Part shown: positions 11,237 to 24,400 of the stretch, piece after piece
Layout: every line of letters starts with the position of its first letter
Numbering within the stretch: the stretch's first letter is position 1
Assembly: GCA_035235625.1 (NCBI GenBank)
Contig: CP141141.1
Location: forward strand, 5,508,968-5,572,967
DNA length: 64,000 bases
Source of the DNA: Saururus chinensis
Taxonomy: Eukaryota; Streptophyta; Magnoliopsida; Piperales; Saururaceae
Reading direction: 5' to 3'
Translations under genes and position numbers: made by a program
Notes under the pieces: generated by a model
Told to the model about the DNA's origin: nothing
Database searches by the model: none
The model's input: only the letters and a program-made list of their open reading frames with translations

Positions 11237-12747
11237 TTACAAATAAAAACATCCATCATTTTCAAGACAGAATTATGAGATGACTTGTGCCTCCAAAATA
11301 ACATTGATATCACATAAAAGCTGTAAGGTATACTACAATAGCAATTAAAATCCTGACCAAATATAAAAAACTATAACAAGAAAGGAAAGTGGTAGGATGA
11401 AAGGGAAAAACAAAAGATGTATGCCAAACATAATGAAGTGAACAAATAGTAGAGTACAAATTACTAGTGAAAACTTCTCTTTTTTAAACATTTATTTGGA
11501 AAATGTACAAAATTCCATTCTAGAAATCTAAACGTTTAAATATTATATTTTTTCTAAATTCATTTTGATATTGAAGCGGGCTGATTTTAAAATATCCAAT
11601 TAAAATGGGTTTTAGTGAGATGGAACAGATAAAGAGATTTTTGACTTTCCAAAACTTTGTTTTCGTGAAATCACATTTGAAAATTAGATGCAAACTTAAA
11701 CCTAAAATAACGATTGAAATCTGTTACTTTTATAGTTCATAATCCAAAGCAAAAATTAGATGTATTTGAAGGCCAGATATGGCTTCTGCCGGCTTGTGCG
11801 CACGGTTAGCGCGCTACCGCAGCTGGATTTAGCCGCAGTGGGTAGGTGTTAGAGTTGTTGCCGGAGCTAGAGAAGAAGGGAGCAGAGTTCACATAGTGGG
11901 GAAGTATGAGCAAAAGAGGCTAACAACAAATATGCTATGACCAGCGATCATATGGCATAGATTTGTCATGCAATCACATGCAAAAAAAATTGAGAAAACC
12001 TACTTCTGAAGTAATCACCACAAACCCACTTAAAGCGTCTCCCGATCTGGATTCCCTCTCCGATGTTGCGGCCTCTTCTTAGATCGCTAGAACTGACAAC
12101 GTCTCTCGATCTGGATTTGGTCTACCCTTTATATAAAATTCTTTTTCTGAAACATCGACTCCCTCAAGGATTAAAATTTGTTTTATGAGATATCGACTTC
12201 CTCTTGGATTAACCTTTCCATGGAGGACAAACTTTCCCCAATTTGAAAGAATACCAAATCAAATTTTCGTTCGAGAAGGCTTAAGAGGGTAAAATAGGTG
12301 ATGCTCATATTTCGAGTGAAGGAGAGACCAGGAAAGTAACCCGCCCCCTGGTTTCTGGCAGTTTCATAACTGAAGCCAGTGAAGTGTTGGTATTTTATCG
12401 TGAAGATGGTAACTAGTACAGGTGATTGATGTTTCTATCAAATTGAGCTCAACTCTAAATGACATGCCAACACAACCTTTCAGAGCTAGTTTGCTAATAA
12501 ATGGGATTTTCAAAGTTATGCTCTATTCTGTCCTGATTGTTATCACATTGCTTCGGTGGAAAGAGAGTTTTGGAGAAGGTATAAGAGGAAGTGGGGTTTA
12601 AATAGCCACGTTCTACTTACAAAGAAATAGAGCATATGGTCTTTGAAATTTTTTTAGAAATAAATTTTACATTTGGTAGAAATATAGATTTAAGCTAGGA
12701 AATATGAATTTTGATAAGTAGACTGAAGCACTTTTGAATGAGCCAAA
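11237..12747. other. AT-rich intergenic stretch
   Basis: Upstream flank of the F-box remnant. Two related phrases, cccgatctggattccctctc (about 12041) and tctcgatctggatttggtc, form a short imperfect dimer. No coding segment or RNA gene was recognised. Confidence 0.5.
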
Positions 12748-12752
12748 CATAC

Positions 12753-14207
12753 AGTAATAACCCTATTTTTTTGATATTTTATAAATTTTATTATTTTTCT
12801 AAGTCTGATTATAACTCATTAAGACAAACGTAATAAGTTAAAAATATAGAAATTTGAGATCGGGAATAAAAGTTATGGTATCGGGAAATGTGCTCTAAAA
12901 AACCAGCAGGACCTACTTCATAAATAGGGGTAAACTAGTCCATAAGTGGTCTAGTCTTATAGGGCTCGTGAATACGAGCTCAATGGTATCAAGAACGCGC
13001 AAAACGAAGTTCGGGATAGGATGTTACGATTATTTTAAAAAAAATCGACGGCGTGCCGCGGCACGCGAACGCGCACGGGATGAATGCACAGGTGACAAAC
13101 GAGCGTTCATTACTCGCCAATGGATTTTTTGCGGCGGAGCCTGCCTCTTCCTCGCCTATAAATTCCCTCCACTGGCCATTCTTCACCCACATCCGATTTT
13201 CAACCCCTTTCACTGTTTTCTTCATTCCCGACCCATTTTAAGTCCGAATTAAGTAATCAAAGACCCGTTTCCTACTAAATCAAGGGTGCTCTATGCATCG
13301 AAAGGGTTATTTTATTAAGGTGACCCCTCTAGGACCTCAAAAAATGTGCCCCTTTTCTAATCTTCCCCTTTCACCTTTTTACTATTTTCGGACCATTTTA
13401 AACCTTTTTCAGCTCGTTCAAAAGTCATACCCTACTAAATCGAGGGTCTCTATGTGTTGGGACTGTTATTCTGTCGAATTTCCCACTCGAAGGAGGAAGG
13501 ATTTGCTACGAGGGGATTCTTTTTACTTCACGTGCATTATAGGTAGGCGGCTTTAAATTCTAATCGTATGCCGAGATTTTGACTCGCCAAAGCTTTGCTA
13601 AAGATTTTTCTGAAAGAAAATTCTGTCTTTAAAAGCTTCTCTTCTTTTCAAATTTTTTTTCGAGTTTTGGGTAATCATACCATCTAAATAGTCCTTGGTT
13701 TCTCGAAACTAAGGGTTATTATGATTCTAGATACCGCCAAATTTGGCTTCCGACGCGCATAGGGCTGGGATATCATGGGAAATTCCATTTCCTTCCGTCT
13801 CCCATTGCCCCATGAGCGTGGGTGTAAGTTGTCTGGTATCGCGACATTCTGTGACAATGTTTTCAGATTTTGAAAGAAAGATGACACGATATTTCTACGT
13901 TTATATTTTTAGAACTTAACTCAGCCTATTGAGTATAAATTTACTCACCCACCCTCAGATTCTGCAGGTGTGTGATTTGAATACGAAGAAGTCGATGAAG
14001 AGCTTTTCTTTGTAAAATTACAATTTTTGTACTTTTCTTAAATTTTGTACTGACTGATATATAAAGGCATGTTATGCCTAATTTTAGAAATCTTTGTATA
14101 ATACAAAGTATGTTGTAATTACTCTTTTGGTACACGGTGATCCTTGGCAATTGTATTTAAAATTCGTTATGTTTTCAAAAATCATTATGAATATGAGGGG
14201 TGTTACA
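12753..14207 (-). mobile_element. Solo LTR (1.46 kb), minus orientation, 5-bp target duplication CATAC
   Basis: Flanked by CATAC at 12748-12752 and 14208-14212. Read on the minus strand it starts TGTAACACCCCTCATATTC and ends GGGTTATTACT, with one base changed from the expected ACA end. There is no gag or pol inside. Near 13935-13985 it carries, reversed, a block also found in the solo LTR at 36761: ACCTGCAGA, TCTG, GGGTGGGTGAGTA. A GC-rich segment with gtgccgcggcacg (about 13054) has a similar place in both. The two therefore look like relatives in opposite orientation. Confidence 0.85.
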
Positions 14208-14841
14208 CATACGCTAAAAATACCAAAATTACTCCTCTATCATAATAAAGGTGAAAGTGTTTGCCCTTTCAAACCTGATAGTTTTTCTTAGATAAACTGT
14301 CTCCATCTCTCCTTGTCCCTTATTTCCTCCTTCATCTCCTCATCTGATCACTCCTCTATCAGCATACTCTCCCCTCAAAGTGGAGAGGTTCATTGAGTGC
14401 AATGAGAATGTTTTAAGATGGAGACGAATATGAGGTCAGTAGGTTGGCAAAGGGTGGATGCCTAAGTGCCTCCAGAATGGTGCTCTATCTCTTGAAGGCA
14501 AGGCATGAGTTGTCATGTAATGAAGGGTGGCCAGACCGGAACAATGACAAGGTAGGATGAGGAGGATTGGTTATGTTTTTTACTTGTGGATGCACAAATA
14601 TGGTGAGGGTATGAAACAGATAAAAGAAAGTCAACACATTTTTTGGTGTGCTATCAAAGTCAGTAAGGGCTACATATATGGTGAAAAATGGGTTGACAAC
14701 AGTGTTCACTGATAGTGTACATTTGATAACTGATAGGGTCAACAACATCTGATAACTGGTTGGGTATACTATTAAAGTGAAAAAAGTCAATATACATGGT
14801 GGAAACAGGAGAGGTGAAAGCATTAACTGATAAGGTAACAA

Positions 14842-14888
14842 AATGAGTTGCAGAGGCAAAACGTTCAGGATCTTCCCTCAGCTGTCAC
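14842..14888 (+). pseudogene. Ty3/Gypsy gag fragment, left of an insertion
   Basis: The frame reads NELQRQNVQDLPSAVT, a recognisable stretch of plant Gypsy gag just before the AAERLVDYK motif. It stops at the target duplication GTCAC (14884-14888). The continuation, AAK then a stop where Glu or Arg is expected, then LVDYK, resumes at 20050. Sequence from 14213 to 14841 shows no clear gag. Confidence 0.7.
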
Positions 14889-17800
14889 TGTAACGACCTG
14901 ATTTTTAGGATTTTAATTATTTAATTTCTTAACGTGTGCTACTTAAATTATAAGTTGCAGTTGATGTTGTTTGAGAGGGTAGAAATGGCCCAACTTCTAA
15001 GGGGATTAGGAACCCTAGTCCCCATGCTTATAAATAGGTTAATTAGGGATAATAGAGGGGAGCTTTGATCGTTAAAAGAAGGAAGAAGGTGGTGGATGGC
15101 GAAGCTCCGACAGTGGTGGATAGACGACAAACGTGTAATTAAGGTAGGTTCGTTGTCTTAGTTTCGAGTCAAGATTAAAGGTTATCTCATTGAATAATTA
15201 ATATGTAGATTATATATGATTATTGAAATATGCATATGGTTGTGTAATTAAAGTGAACAGAAATCTCTACAACACTACTGTAATTTTGTAATAGTGCAGT
15301 TCAGAGATTACTGTTCTGTAATTATAGGGAACAGTAAATCTGCATAAAAATTTCTGTTGTTTCGAGTGAACAGTCGTTGGCCGACTGGTCCGTCTTCACC
15401 AAGTGGTTGTATATTTTCTTTTAACCCAAACCTTGGTTGCTGGATGGGAAATTGTAAGCACAAAAAAAAGGGGCTTTCCGGTCACTCTACTATGTTCCGG
15501 TCAGAGCGGCTTGGCTGCAACCAGTACCCAATGAGAAGAGGAGAAATGAGGGCACTGACCATATTCAGTCTTTGGCCTCCGTTCACCACCGGCCACAATG
15601 GCCTGATGCCTCTCGACATGGGCAGAATGGGTAGTGGAATCCTAGGAGATGGGCGGAAAAATTTCAGCAAATGATTGGAAAATCATGGTGTGGCTGTGGC
15701 AGAAATTCGATTAACCGCCTCAAATCAATCTCCGGCCAACAACCAATGATCAAAGGATTGAGATCACCTCGGTCGGCCTTGCATCGCCGGGTGGATCTCT
15801 GCCTTTCGGAGGTTCAACGAAGCTGTTGGACATCAGAGGAGGAGAGGCCGGTTGAGTGGGCCTTTGATGGCATGCCGTGGTCGTCCCCTCTCCGTTGTCT
15901 GACGAAGCCCCATCGCCTCCGGCCGGAGGTCTATCGTAGAGTTGCAGATCGTCTTCCTGCAGATGAAGGTCTGGAGGTTGAAGACAACTCTCTAGGTCCA
16001 AACCAGGTTGCATGGCCGCAGTTGGTTCAGGTTGGACCGGCCCAAAACCGGACCGCTTGGTTGGGCCCAGTGGGCCAGTTGTAGGGCCTAAATTGATTTT
16101 TAAAAAAAATACTCTAACTGAACCGGGTTTGGTTCAGAGTTAAAATGGTCAAAAAAATTCAAAACAAATTTAAAATTCTGATAAGGTTATGTAGAGTGTT
16201 GGACCAAATTTCAAACTGGGGAAAAATCCCAAGGTCTTTAAAATGCCCAATTTACCCTTCTGAGTTGAAGCTTAGAATAATAATTATTGACCAGACTTAG
16301 GGGCTCTGATTCAGGAGCCTATGAGTGGATTAAAAAATTGAGAAAAATCTCGTTGAGATTTTAATGTGTATCCTAAATTTGGACGAAGTCACAAGTTAGG
16401 GGTAAATCCCATTAAATTAATATTTGACTATTTTAACCCTAGGGTTAAGGTAAGACTATTAATATAGCTAGGGTATGTTCAAGGAGTTTATAACCCTGTT
16501 AAACCACAAGAAAATTACTTCGAGTTTATAACATCAAAATATACCCTTGGGATTAGTTTTAGACCCATCAAGGTTCAGGGAAACCCTAAACAAAAAGACA
16601 AAATTACCCATATACAGATTGGCCTGCATTCATGTGAATGGAATTAACAGGCCAATGTAGTAATGAAACCTTTAGAGAGGTTGTGACTTACCCGAGAATG
16701 GAGAGGTCCATTTCTATTGTTTGATAATTACTTTAATTCCCTTAGGTGCATTATGATCAATTTTTATAAAGATTTAATAAGTTAACCCAAGGAGGGTTCG
16801 GGTACGAGAGCTCAAACATTTTTAATATCATTATCGAGTTTGATTCTTGATATTATGATTTGCTTGGACATATGGGGGTTTGTATTGTTTATGTTGTTCT
16901 TTATTTTGATGATTACTATTGTTGTAATAAGAATTGATCATTAGCTTAATATTAATGAAAGATTAATCAATGGGGTTAGATAGCTTTGGATTCGGCGAGG
17001 AAACCTAATAAAGATAAAGACTAAAATGCCTCAGAGGGGTCTGAGACTAGTTCATAGAGTGAACAAAGCCTTTGACCTAATGATATGCCTTAGTTGATGA
17101 ACCGATGATAGTTTTAAGTTTTAAATCTTAGTCTAGAAGGGACATATAGGGTTTGAGATAGTCATTGAAAATCCTGGCTTATGATGAGCAAGATAGGGTT
17201 CAGAATGGTTCCCTGAGTTTTAGCTCTATTGAGGAGCTGTTGATTTGAATGTATAGTTGCACCTCCCAGTTGGAGGGAGATCTGCTTGAGCCGAGTTCAC
17301 TTCCGATCTATTGAGGATCATTTAGTGTACACGCATTTGATTAATATGTCATCCTGCTTGGTTAGCATTTCCCGCTACTTCTGTTCAGGTGCAGTTGTGG
17401 GCCACATCCTTTCACTCATGTGAGGTCCTTTATGGGCAAGGATGGGTGATGGTACTTCCTGGTAGATTCCAAGGGCTTGATGGATTCTAGGGTTTTTATC
17501 ATGGATTTACCTTTGAGGGTGAACTATGGTGAGTATATCATTTGTCTCTTAGGTTGACATCTGATGAGTCTGTCTCTCATTGGGATTAGACGAGGATATT
17601 AATTATTGAACAATGGTTTGAGAGATAATTAATAACATTGTTTGATATTGCTTGTTTAATAAGAACAAGTGGAATGATTCAAGAACTTGCATAAAATGTA
17701 GGTTGCTTTAAAATACTTAAGCATTGCATGTGTGATGTTATGCTTCTTAGGATAGTGTAGATTTTAGGCAGAACTACATTTGGATCCAATCTTGTTGGAA

Positions 17801-18149
17801 ACATTGGAGATGTTGTCTGATAAGTACGTAGGCAACTAACATCTGGTGATATTGGCCTGATCCAAAAAATATTAAATTTTACTTTTGTTCTTTTGAAATG
17901 CTCCTCTAAGAGGAGGAGATGTTTTGTTGCTTGTTTAGTCTTGTTTGCTTACATGTTCTTTAGATGGGGACGCTGCTAGATTGGGATGTTGGTGGGTGTT
18001 TGAGGACGACATTACACTAGTGAGATCTAATTTTTTGCTTGTGCAATCTTGTAAGTAATTGTGATTACTGGCGTGAGAGGCAACTTTACTTCGTTATTTA
18101 TTTTCATACAGATGACAGACTTGTTTGTTGACATAAAAAAAATTAAATT

Positions 18150-18545
18150 AAAAAAAATCAAATCAAAATTCAATTGCAAAGATCTCGAAGCTTGACTAGT
18201 TTATATAACTCTAAATTTTCAAAACAGACAAAGTCTTCAAAGTTGGCAAAAATCCGAAAAGAAAAAAAACAAAAAATGAAATAAATTCTATAGTTACACA
18301 CACGGTAATGTGTTTTAAAAAAAATCAAAATTCAAAGGCAAGAGTTTAGAGCTTGACTAGCTCTGGATGGTACTAAATTTTCAAATTGGACAAAGTCTCA
18401 AATTCGGTTAATGTCCAAAAGAATTTTTTTTTTATCAAAATCCAAAGGCCAAGTTTTCGGAGCTTGATTAGCTCTGAGTGAGACCAAATTTTTAAATGGA
18501 CAAAGTCTCCAAAGTGGACAAAGTCTAAAGAAAAAAAAATAAGGA
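18150..18545 (+). repeat. Degenerate tandem repeat, about 130-bp units
   Basis: Three to four copies containing gagcttgactagctct, actaaattttcaaa and ggacaaagtctc, separated by A-rich spacers. Confidence 0.7.
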
Positions 18546-18662
18546 AGCAAAATCTAATCCTACACATGTAGGAATGGACTAAGGCTTTTAACGAAAAAAA
18601 AGAAGTAAAGAGGAAAGATCTAATCCTACACACATAGGAATGGACTAAGGCTTTCAACAAAA
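18546..18662 (+). repeat. About 63-bp tandem dimer
   Basis: Two copies of a unit with atctaatcctacaca, taggaatggactaaggct and an A-rich tail, directly after the 130-bp repeat array. Confidence 0.75.
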
Positions 18663-19318
18663 AATTTTATTATGAGAGGACATCATGGGGTCTCTTTACA
18701 TTCAATGTTAAACGGCTGAGGGAGGCTTTGTAAGCCTCACATGGCCACATAAAATTTTTTTTGCAAAGGGTATGTGAGACCCCATATGTCTCACAACAAA
18801 ATAGCCATAAAACAAAAATAAATGAAAAGGCTAGGTAAGACTCATGGGTCCCACACTATTATTTTGTTAAAAATAAAAAGAAACATGTTCAGCCATGAAA
18901 GACCAAAATGGCTGAAAATACAAAAAAAAAGTTAAATTCCAAAAGAACTCAAAGTTCAAAGAAAAAAAAAGAAGGTTGTGTGGAAAATTTCATGGGCCTC
19001 ACATAAGGAATGGGAAGATTAAATCAAAGCCTTGATGCTCGTGATCCCCTACTATAAAAATGATGATAAAATAAAGAAATATAATAAAATAATAAAGAAG
19101 AAAAAAATGAAAGGATAATGTGTAAAAGTGGAGAGGACCAAGTCAAAGGTATAATGCCCGGTCTTCTCTCACACTTCCCACTTCCTCCACTAATCAAGTA
19201 ATTCTCACCAACCCTCTGACTAACCTATTTCCCATCTCCCACTAATCTACTCTCCACTTCTCACAAACTACCTTTCCAACTCATCACACTACTTTGCTTA
19301 ATCGTGTAACTCTCATCC

Positions 19319-19326
19319 TATAAATA
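19319..19326 (+). promoter_or_regulatory. TATA box in the 5.2-kb LTR-like insertion
   Basis: TATAAATA in catcctataaataccccttc, followed by about 720 bp to the right end. This spacing suits a Gypsy R-U5 and supports a plus orientation. Confidence 0.45.
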
Positions 19327-20044
19327 CCCCTTCGTTTCCATAAGAAGGGGCTTTTGGCTTTCAAGTCTAGGAAACCTCCAAAAGAGAAATCCAGAAGTCC
19401 ATCACACACCAAGTTCCTAAAAATCCTTGACCTTCAAAAAATCGAAGAAGATCGAGGAATTTGAAGACAAGCAGAAGCACCCAAGAAGGAAGAAGAACCT
19501 GTGCAAGGGGAGCTCTCATCTTCAAGAAGAATTTTCCTTGTTTTCTTCTTTTCTTTTCCTTTTTTAAACTTAAAAGTTGTAGCCACTTCTCCTAGCAATT
19601 CTCTTTTCTTATTTTAATAAAATTCTAGTTGTTTCTTCCATTTTGCCAACTAATCGAAGGGTTTTAAAAATTGATTAATCACAATTACTCACTCTAAGTG
19701 TAAAGAGTAGTCTTGATTAATTAAGAGAAGGTCGTCCCACATAAAAAAAAAGATTCTTCTCTACCCCTTACAAGGAAGGATCATTCAATCCATTCTCTTT
19801 ACTTGTGTATAGAGAACTACCGAAATCCCCCAACATTGTACTTAGTGGGTTAACATGCTGTTTATTGAATTTTGGCACGTATAATAATATCATATGTATT
19901 GATATTCGTATTTGTGAACCCCAATTATCACAACCTCGATATTTAATCGGACGGTTTGTTTTGTTTTAAAGAAAGAAAAAAAATTGTCGTGATTTATCAC
20001 TTTTTACTTATTAAAAAAGGGTTTTAAAAATCCGGGTCATGACA

Positions 20045-21061
20045 ATCACAGCCGCTAAATGATTGGTGGACTACAAGATGGAGTCCATGACACAGAAAAG
20101 AGACATGGTGTCTTCCTCTAGGCGTGGTCGCAGGCGTAATGGTGACGAACGTAGAGACGGATTCAAGGGCAAGAGGGGTGAGCAGGTTGACTCTAACATA
20201 AAGAAGTGTCTAGCTTGTTTCATCTGCTAGGGCCCTCGCCGTGTCAAGGAATGCCCGAAGAGGGAGAAGATCAATGCGTTGTTGGCTGAGGATGAGTCCT
20301 CTTCGGGCAGAGAGGAGATCACTACCTGTATAAACCTATTGCAAATTGTTAGCGCTATCCGTAAGAAGAAGGTGGACTATAGTGGGCTGATGTACATGGG
20401 TGTCATTCTGGATAAGCAGTCGGTGCGAGTGATGGTAGACACTGGTGCCTCACACAATTTCCTAGCAGAGAGGTGTGTAGAGGCCTGGGGCCTCAAGATG
20501 GCGAAGGTACAAGTAAGGATCAAGGTTGTTAATTCAGAGACAGCCTTTGTCCTAGGAGTGGTTAATGACCTAGCGGTGTGGATTGGAGAATGGATGAGCA
20601 TAGTGAGTTTAATAGTCGTTCCTCTTGACAACTTTGAACTTATCCTTCGGTTTGACTTTTTGAGAAAGATGAAGGTGTCCATGATGCCTTATCTCAAGGG
20701 TATCTTCATTGGCAATGAGAGAGTTCTCTATTTTGTTGCTGAGAACAAAAGCGAAACTGATGTGCAAGTTGTGTTTGCCCCCCAACTTATGAAGGGCCTT
20801 GAGCAAGGCCACAAGACCTATATGGTCTCGACAGTGGAGATAGAGGAAGAAACAACAGGGGTTGTTCCGGGGAAAGTGGGGAATTTACTGAGAGAATTTG
20901 TGGATATGATGCCACCTGAATTTTCACAAACCCTTTCCCCACAATGCGCTGTTGATTATGTCATTGAGTTGTTACCAGGAGTTTGTTCTTCAACCCAGGC
21001 TCCCTACTATATGGCTCCACTAGAATTAGTAAAACCTAAGACAAATTTGATTGTAGGCTAG
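20045..21061 (+). pseudogene. Ty3/Gypsy gag end and protease fragment, right of the insertion
   Basis: The reading resumes as AA, stop, LVDYK, then an RG-rich stretch and a gag zinc knuckle broken by TAG (CLACFIC, stop, GPRRVKECPKR, about 20206-20265). A long open frame (20279-21061) carries the aspartic protease, with VMVDTGASHNFLAE (about 20431), and a linker ending ...APYYMAPLELVKPK, which is where reverse transcriptase should start. The sequence then stops and all downstream pol domains are missing, so the element is truncated about 370 bp before the start codon of the acyl-CoA synthetase gene. Protease and zinc-knuckle types follow established Ty3/Gypsy organisation. Confidence 0.85.
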
Positions 21062-21254
21062 TTGCATAGGCTAAATCTGGCATGCGTGCCAAATTTAGTT
21101 GCGCTAACTTGTATGCATGATCTGGCGTGCAGGCCAAATCTAGCCTATAGTGGCGTACGAGGTGGACCGGATCTGACCTATCGTGACTAGATCTGAGCAC
21201 AGTTGCACGGAAAAAAAAAAGTAAAGTGGGATAATTTTTTTTTAAAATATAAAA

Positions 21255-21264
21255 TATAAATAAA
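21255..21264 (+). promoter_or_regulatory. Possible TATA box of the acyl-CoA synthetase gene
   Basis: TATAAATAAA, about 170 bp upstream of the ATG at 21433, within a generally AT-rich 371-bp stretch (21062-21432) between the Gypsy remnant and the gene. The surrounding composition makes chance likely. Confidence 0.25.
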
Positions 21265-21432
21265 TTTTTTTAATAAAAATAATTAGGGTAAAACGACACG
21301 GGGGACATAAAGATAATACGGTCTAAATAGCGACGTTTTTTTCACATTTTCTTAAGTATCTAGTGACAGAGAACATAGGTTTCTCCTATTGTGAACAATC
21401 TGTCAACAATTCTAATTGACGCCCCTCCACCA

Positions 21433-24400
21433 ATGACGCACTTTAACACCAACACCTTCGACCCCCGCAGCGGCTTTTGCGCTGCCACCGCCACCCTCCA
21501 CAGCAAGCGTGAGCCCCTTACACTCCCGTCCGACGAGTTCCTCGACATCGCCACCTTCATCCGCTCCCGCCCCCACTCCGGCCACGTCGCTTTCATTGAC
21601 GCCGCTACCGGCCGTTGTCTCACTTTCTCGGAGCTCTGGCGTGCTGTGGACGCAGTCGCGGCGGCCCTCGGAGGACGGCTCGGCATACGCAAGGGACATG
21701 TAGTCCTCCTCCTATCCCCCAACTCCATCTTCTTCCCCGTCGCCCTCCTTGCCACCCTCTCCCTTGGCGCCGTCGTCACCACGACCAATCCTCTGAACAC
21801 CTCTGTCGAGATCCGCAAGCAGGCCTCCGACACCTGCCCCGTACTCGCCTTCACTGTCCGGGCCGTACTCCCCAAGCTCGCCGGATCCGGCCTCCGCGTC
21901 GTACTCCTCGACGAGGAGGAGGAGGACAGCGAGGAGGGCGGCCCGGCGGGGGTGGAGGTGGTCTCCACGCTGGGGGAGATGATGCGGTCGGACCCGGATC
22001 AGGGTCCACGTACGACCAGGGAGAGGGTCCGCCAAGATGAAACGGCGACGCTGCTGTACTCGTCCGGTACGACTGGGGTCAGCAAGGGCGTTGCCTCCTC
22101 CCACCGGAACCTCATCGCCATGGCTGAGACCCTACTGAGCCGGTTGCGGGTCGGGGCCGTGGCCCAGATCGCCCTCTGCACGGTCCCTATGTTCCACATC
22201 TACGGGTTGGCCGTGTTCGCGTCCGGGCTGCTGGCGTCCGGTTCGACCACCGTGGTCCTGAGGCAGTTTGAGCTGGGCCGCATGCTGGACGCGATCGCCC
22301 GGTACCGTGTCAACTACCTCCCCTGCGTCCCGGCCATCCTGGTGGCCATGACCAACCGCGCGGCCGCAATTCGGGCCAAGTACGACCTCTCACCCCTCAA
22401 CAAGGTCATATGCGGCGGTGCTCCATTGAGCCGGGAGGTGATCGAGGGGTTCCTCGCCGAATTCCCCGGCATAACAGTCCTCCAAGGGTACGGAATGACG
22501 GAGTCGACGGCGATCGCGTCGTCGACCGACTCAATGGAGGAGAGTCTCCGGTACGGAACGGCCGGGAAGCTGTCGGCCAGCATGGAGGCTAAGATTGTAG
22601 ACCCGGAGTCCGGCCAGGCACTGCCTTTGAACCGGACCGGGGAACTCTGGCTTCGGGGGCCCACAATAATGAAAGGTATTGCTGTCACGCTTTGGTTGGT
22701 GGAGGACAATGAGTGATAACAAGTTGCATGGGCACAGGGTACTTTAGGAACCCGGACGCGACGGCGGCGACGGTTGTCTCTGGCGGCTGGCTGAGGACCG
22801 GAGACTTGTGCTACATTGATGTGGATGGCTACATATTTGTGGTGGATAGGTTGAAAGACCTCATTAAATACAAAGGCTATCAGGTTTTGTCGAATTGGTT
22901 TATTTTAAAAATTTTGTTATTTAATTGATAATTTTATAGTTCTTTGGTCTTATATTTAATATCTTATTTAAAATATTAATTTTATAAAAATTAAGAAGTA
23001 CAAAAGTACTATAAAAAGATAAAATATATTCTATCTATCCAAATTAATAAAAAGATAATATTTTTACTCTATTTTTTTATATTAAAATCTTACTTTCTCT
23101 CATTGGACGGAAAAAAATAAATATTTCTCTTATTAGGTATAACTTGTATTCTCTATCAAATAAGGGGTTCGAGTATATTTTTAATATAAAAAAATAAAAT
23201 AAAAATAAAAATATTTATATTAATAATTAAATTTAAAAAAATAGTAATTTTTATTGATAGGTGAGACCCATATCTAAGTGAAAGAGAAATAAGCTTATAA
23301 GACTCTTTTTTAAGTACCTAATAACTTAATTTAAATAAAATAGAACTATTAATAAAAAAAAATTTGTGCCAAATGGAACTATTATGTAAGACGAATGAAG
23401 TACTTTCTTTATCCTACATTAATAGTTTTATTTAATTTCTCAAAATTAACCAACCTTTAATTTATTTATAAAAATAAAATAGAGCTAAGGTATAACTAAT
23501 TTATCATCTTTCCATGGCACAAAAAGATAAAAAAAATCATCATTTTCCCATTTAAATTATCATGCTCCTCATGTTAATCTAAGATGTATATTAAAAGCTT
23601 TTTAATTAGTAAGATAATGGGAAATAGGAAAATATATGTGGGACAAATATATTTGGTTTAAATGAGACACTTAATATAGAATAAGTGGGTATTTTTTAAA
23701 AATATATTCCTTTCGTCCTAAATTAATAGTTTCAATTGGCAAGAAAAATTATTATATATTAATAATTTTATTTTATTCAATTTAAGAGATTGAGTGCTTA
23801 AAAAAGAATATCATAAGCTTATTTTCCCTTTTTTGATATGTGAGTTTCACTATTTAATAAAAATTATTATTTTTTAAATATAATTATTAATATGGGACGG
23901 GGGGTATTTGTATTATTTTCTTCCCATAATTTTTTATGTCAAATTGTTAAATTTTCTCTTAGTGTAATTCTATTTATTTTTTATTTTCTTTCTTATTGAA
24001 GGTGGCTCCCGCCGAGTTGGAGGCACTGTTGATTACTCACCCTAAAATTACTGATGCTGCTGTCATTCCGTAAGTTGTTTATGTAATTAATTAATTTAGT
24101 ATTTGAAACTATAAATTTTTTATAAAAAAGGGGTGTTGGAGTCAATGGGAGCGGATTAGAAGGGGCATGAGGGCAATTAGCCTCTTAGAGTCTGGGCTTC
24201 AACCTTTTCTATTTGATTAGGCAAAGCTCACTAGTTAGTATATAAAGGAAGAAAAAAACAAAAGCTGCGAGCCCGAACTGATTAAAGATGAGGTTAAATA
24301 TACGTGTATAGGCTTTAGGCAGGATCAAATGCACAAAATCAGTGCCATAAACTTAAAGCAAATCAAGTAGGAACGGCACACTTTTTCCATTGCTAGGAGG

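Larger units (their letters stand above)
14889..20044 (+). mobile_element. 5.2-kb LTR-like insertion in a Gypsy gag, target duplication GTCAC/ATCAC
   Basis: It begins TGTAACGACCTGATTTTTAGG and ends AATCCGGGTCATGACA. The ends form an imperfect inverted repeat of about 20 bp. Flanks are GTCAC (14884-14888) and ATCAC (20045-20049), and removing the insertion rejoins the gag reading frame. No second copy of the terminal sequence and no coding domain was seen inside, so a single giant LTR is the simplest reading. Two TATA-like sites (about 14991 and 19319), far apart, leave open a composite of two elements. The middle (about 15350-16080) is GC-richer and gives open frames without recognisable domains. 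Confidence 0.7.

Noticed and set aside
14485-14859. 124-residue minus-strand frame left of the Gypsy insertion
   Set aside because: No motif is seen, and it overlaps the plus-strand gag fragment.
21391-21432. Upstream extension of the acyl-CoA synthetase from a GTG at 21391
   Set aside because: Plant nuclear genes start at ATG, and the family N-terminus fits the ATG at 21433.
21360-22709. Open frames antisense to, or out of frame with, the acyl-CoA synthetase exon 1
   Set aside because: Shadows of a GC-rich exon; only the plus-strand frame starting at 21433 has family motifs.
22676-22737. Open frame running through intron 1 of the acyl-CoA synthetase to a stop near 22715
   Set aside because: Splicing AAAG|gt...cag|GG restores MKGYF and the rest of the family sequence, so the read-through is intronic.
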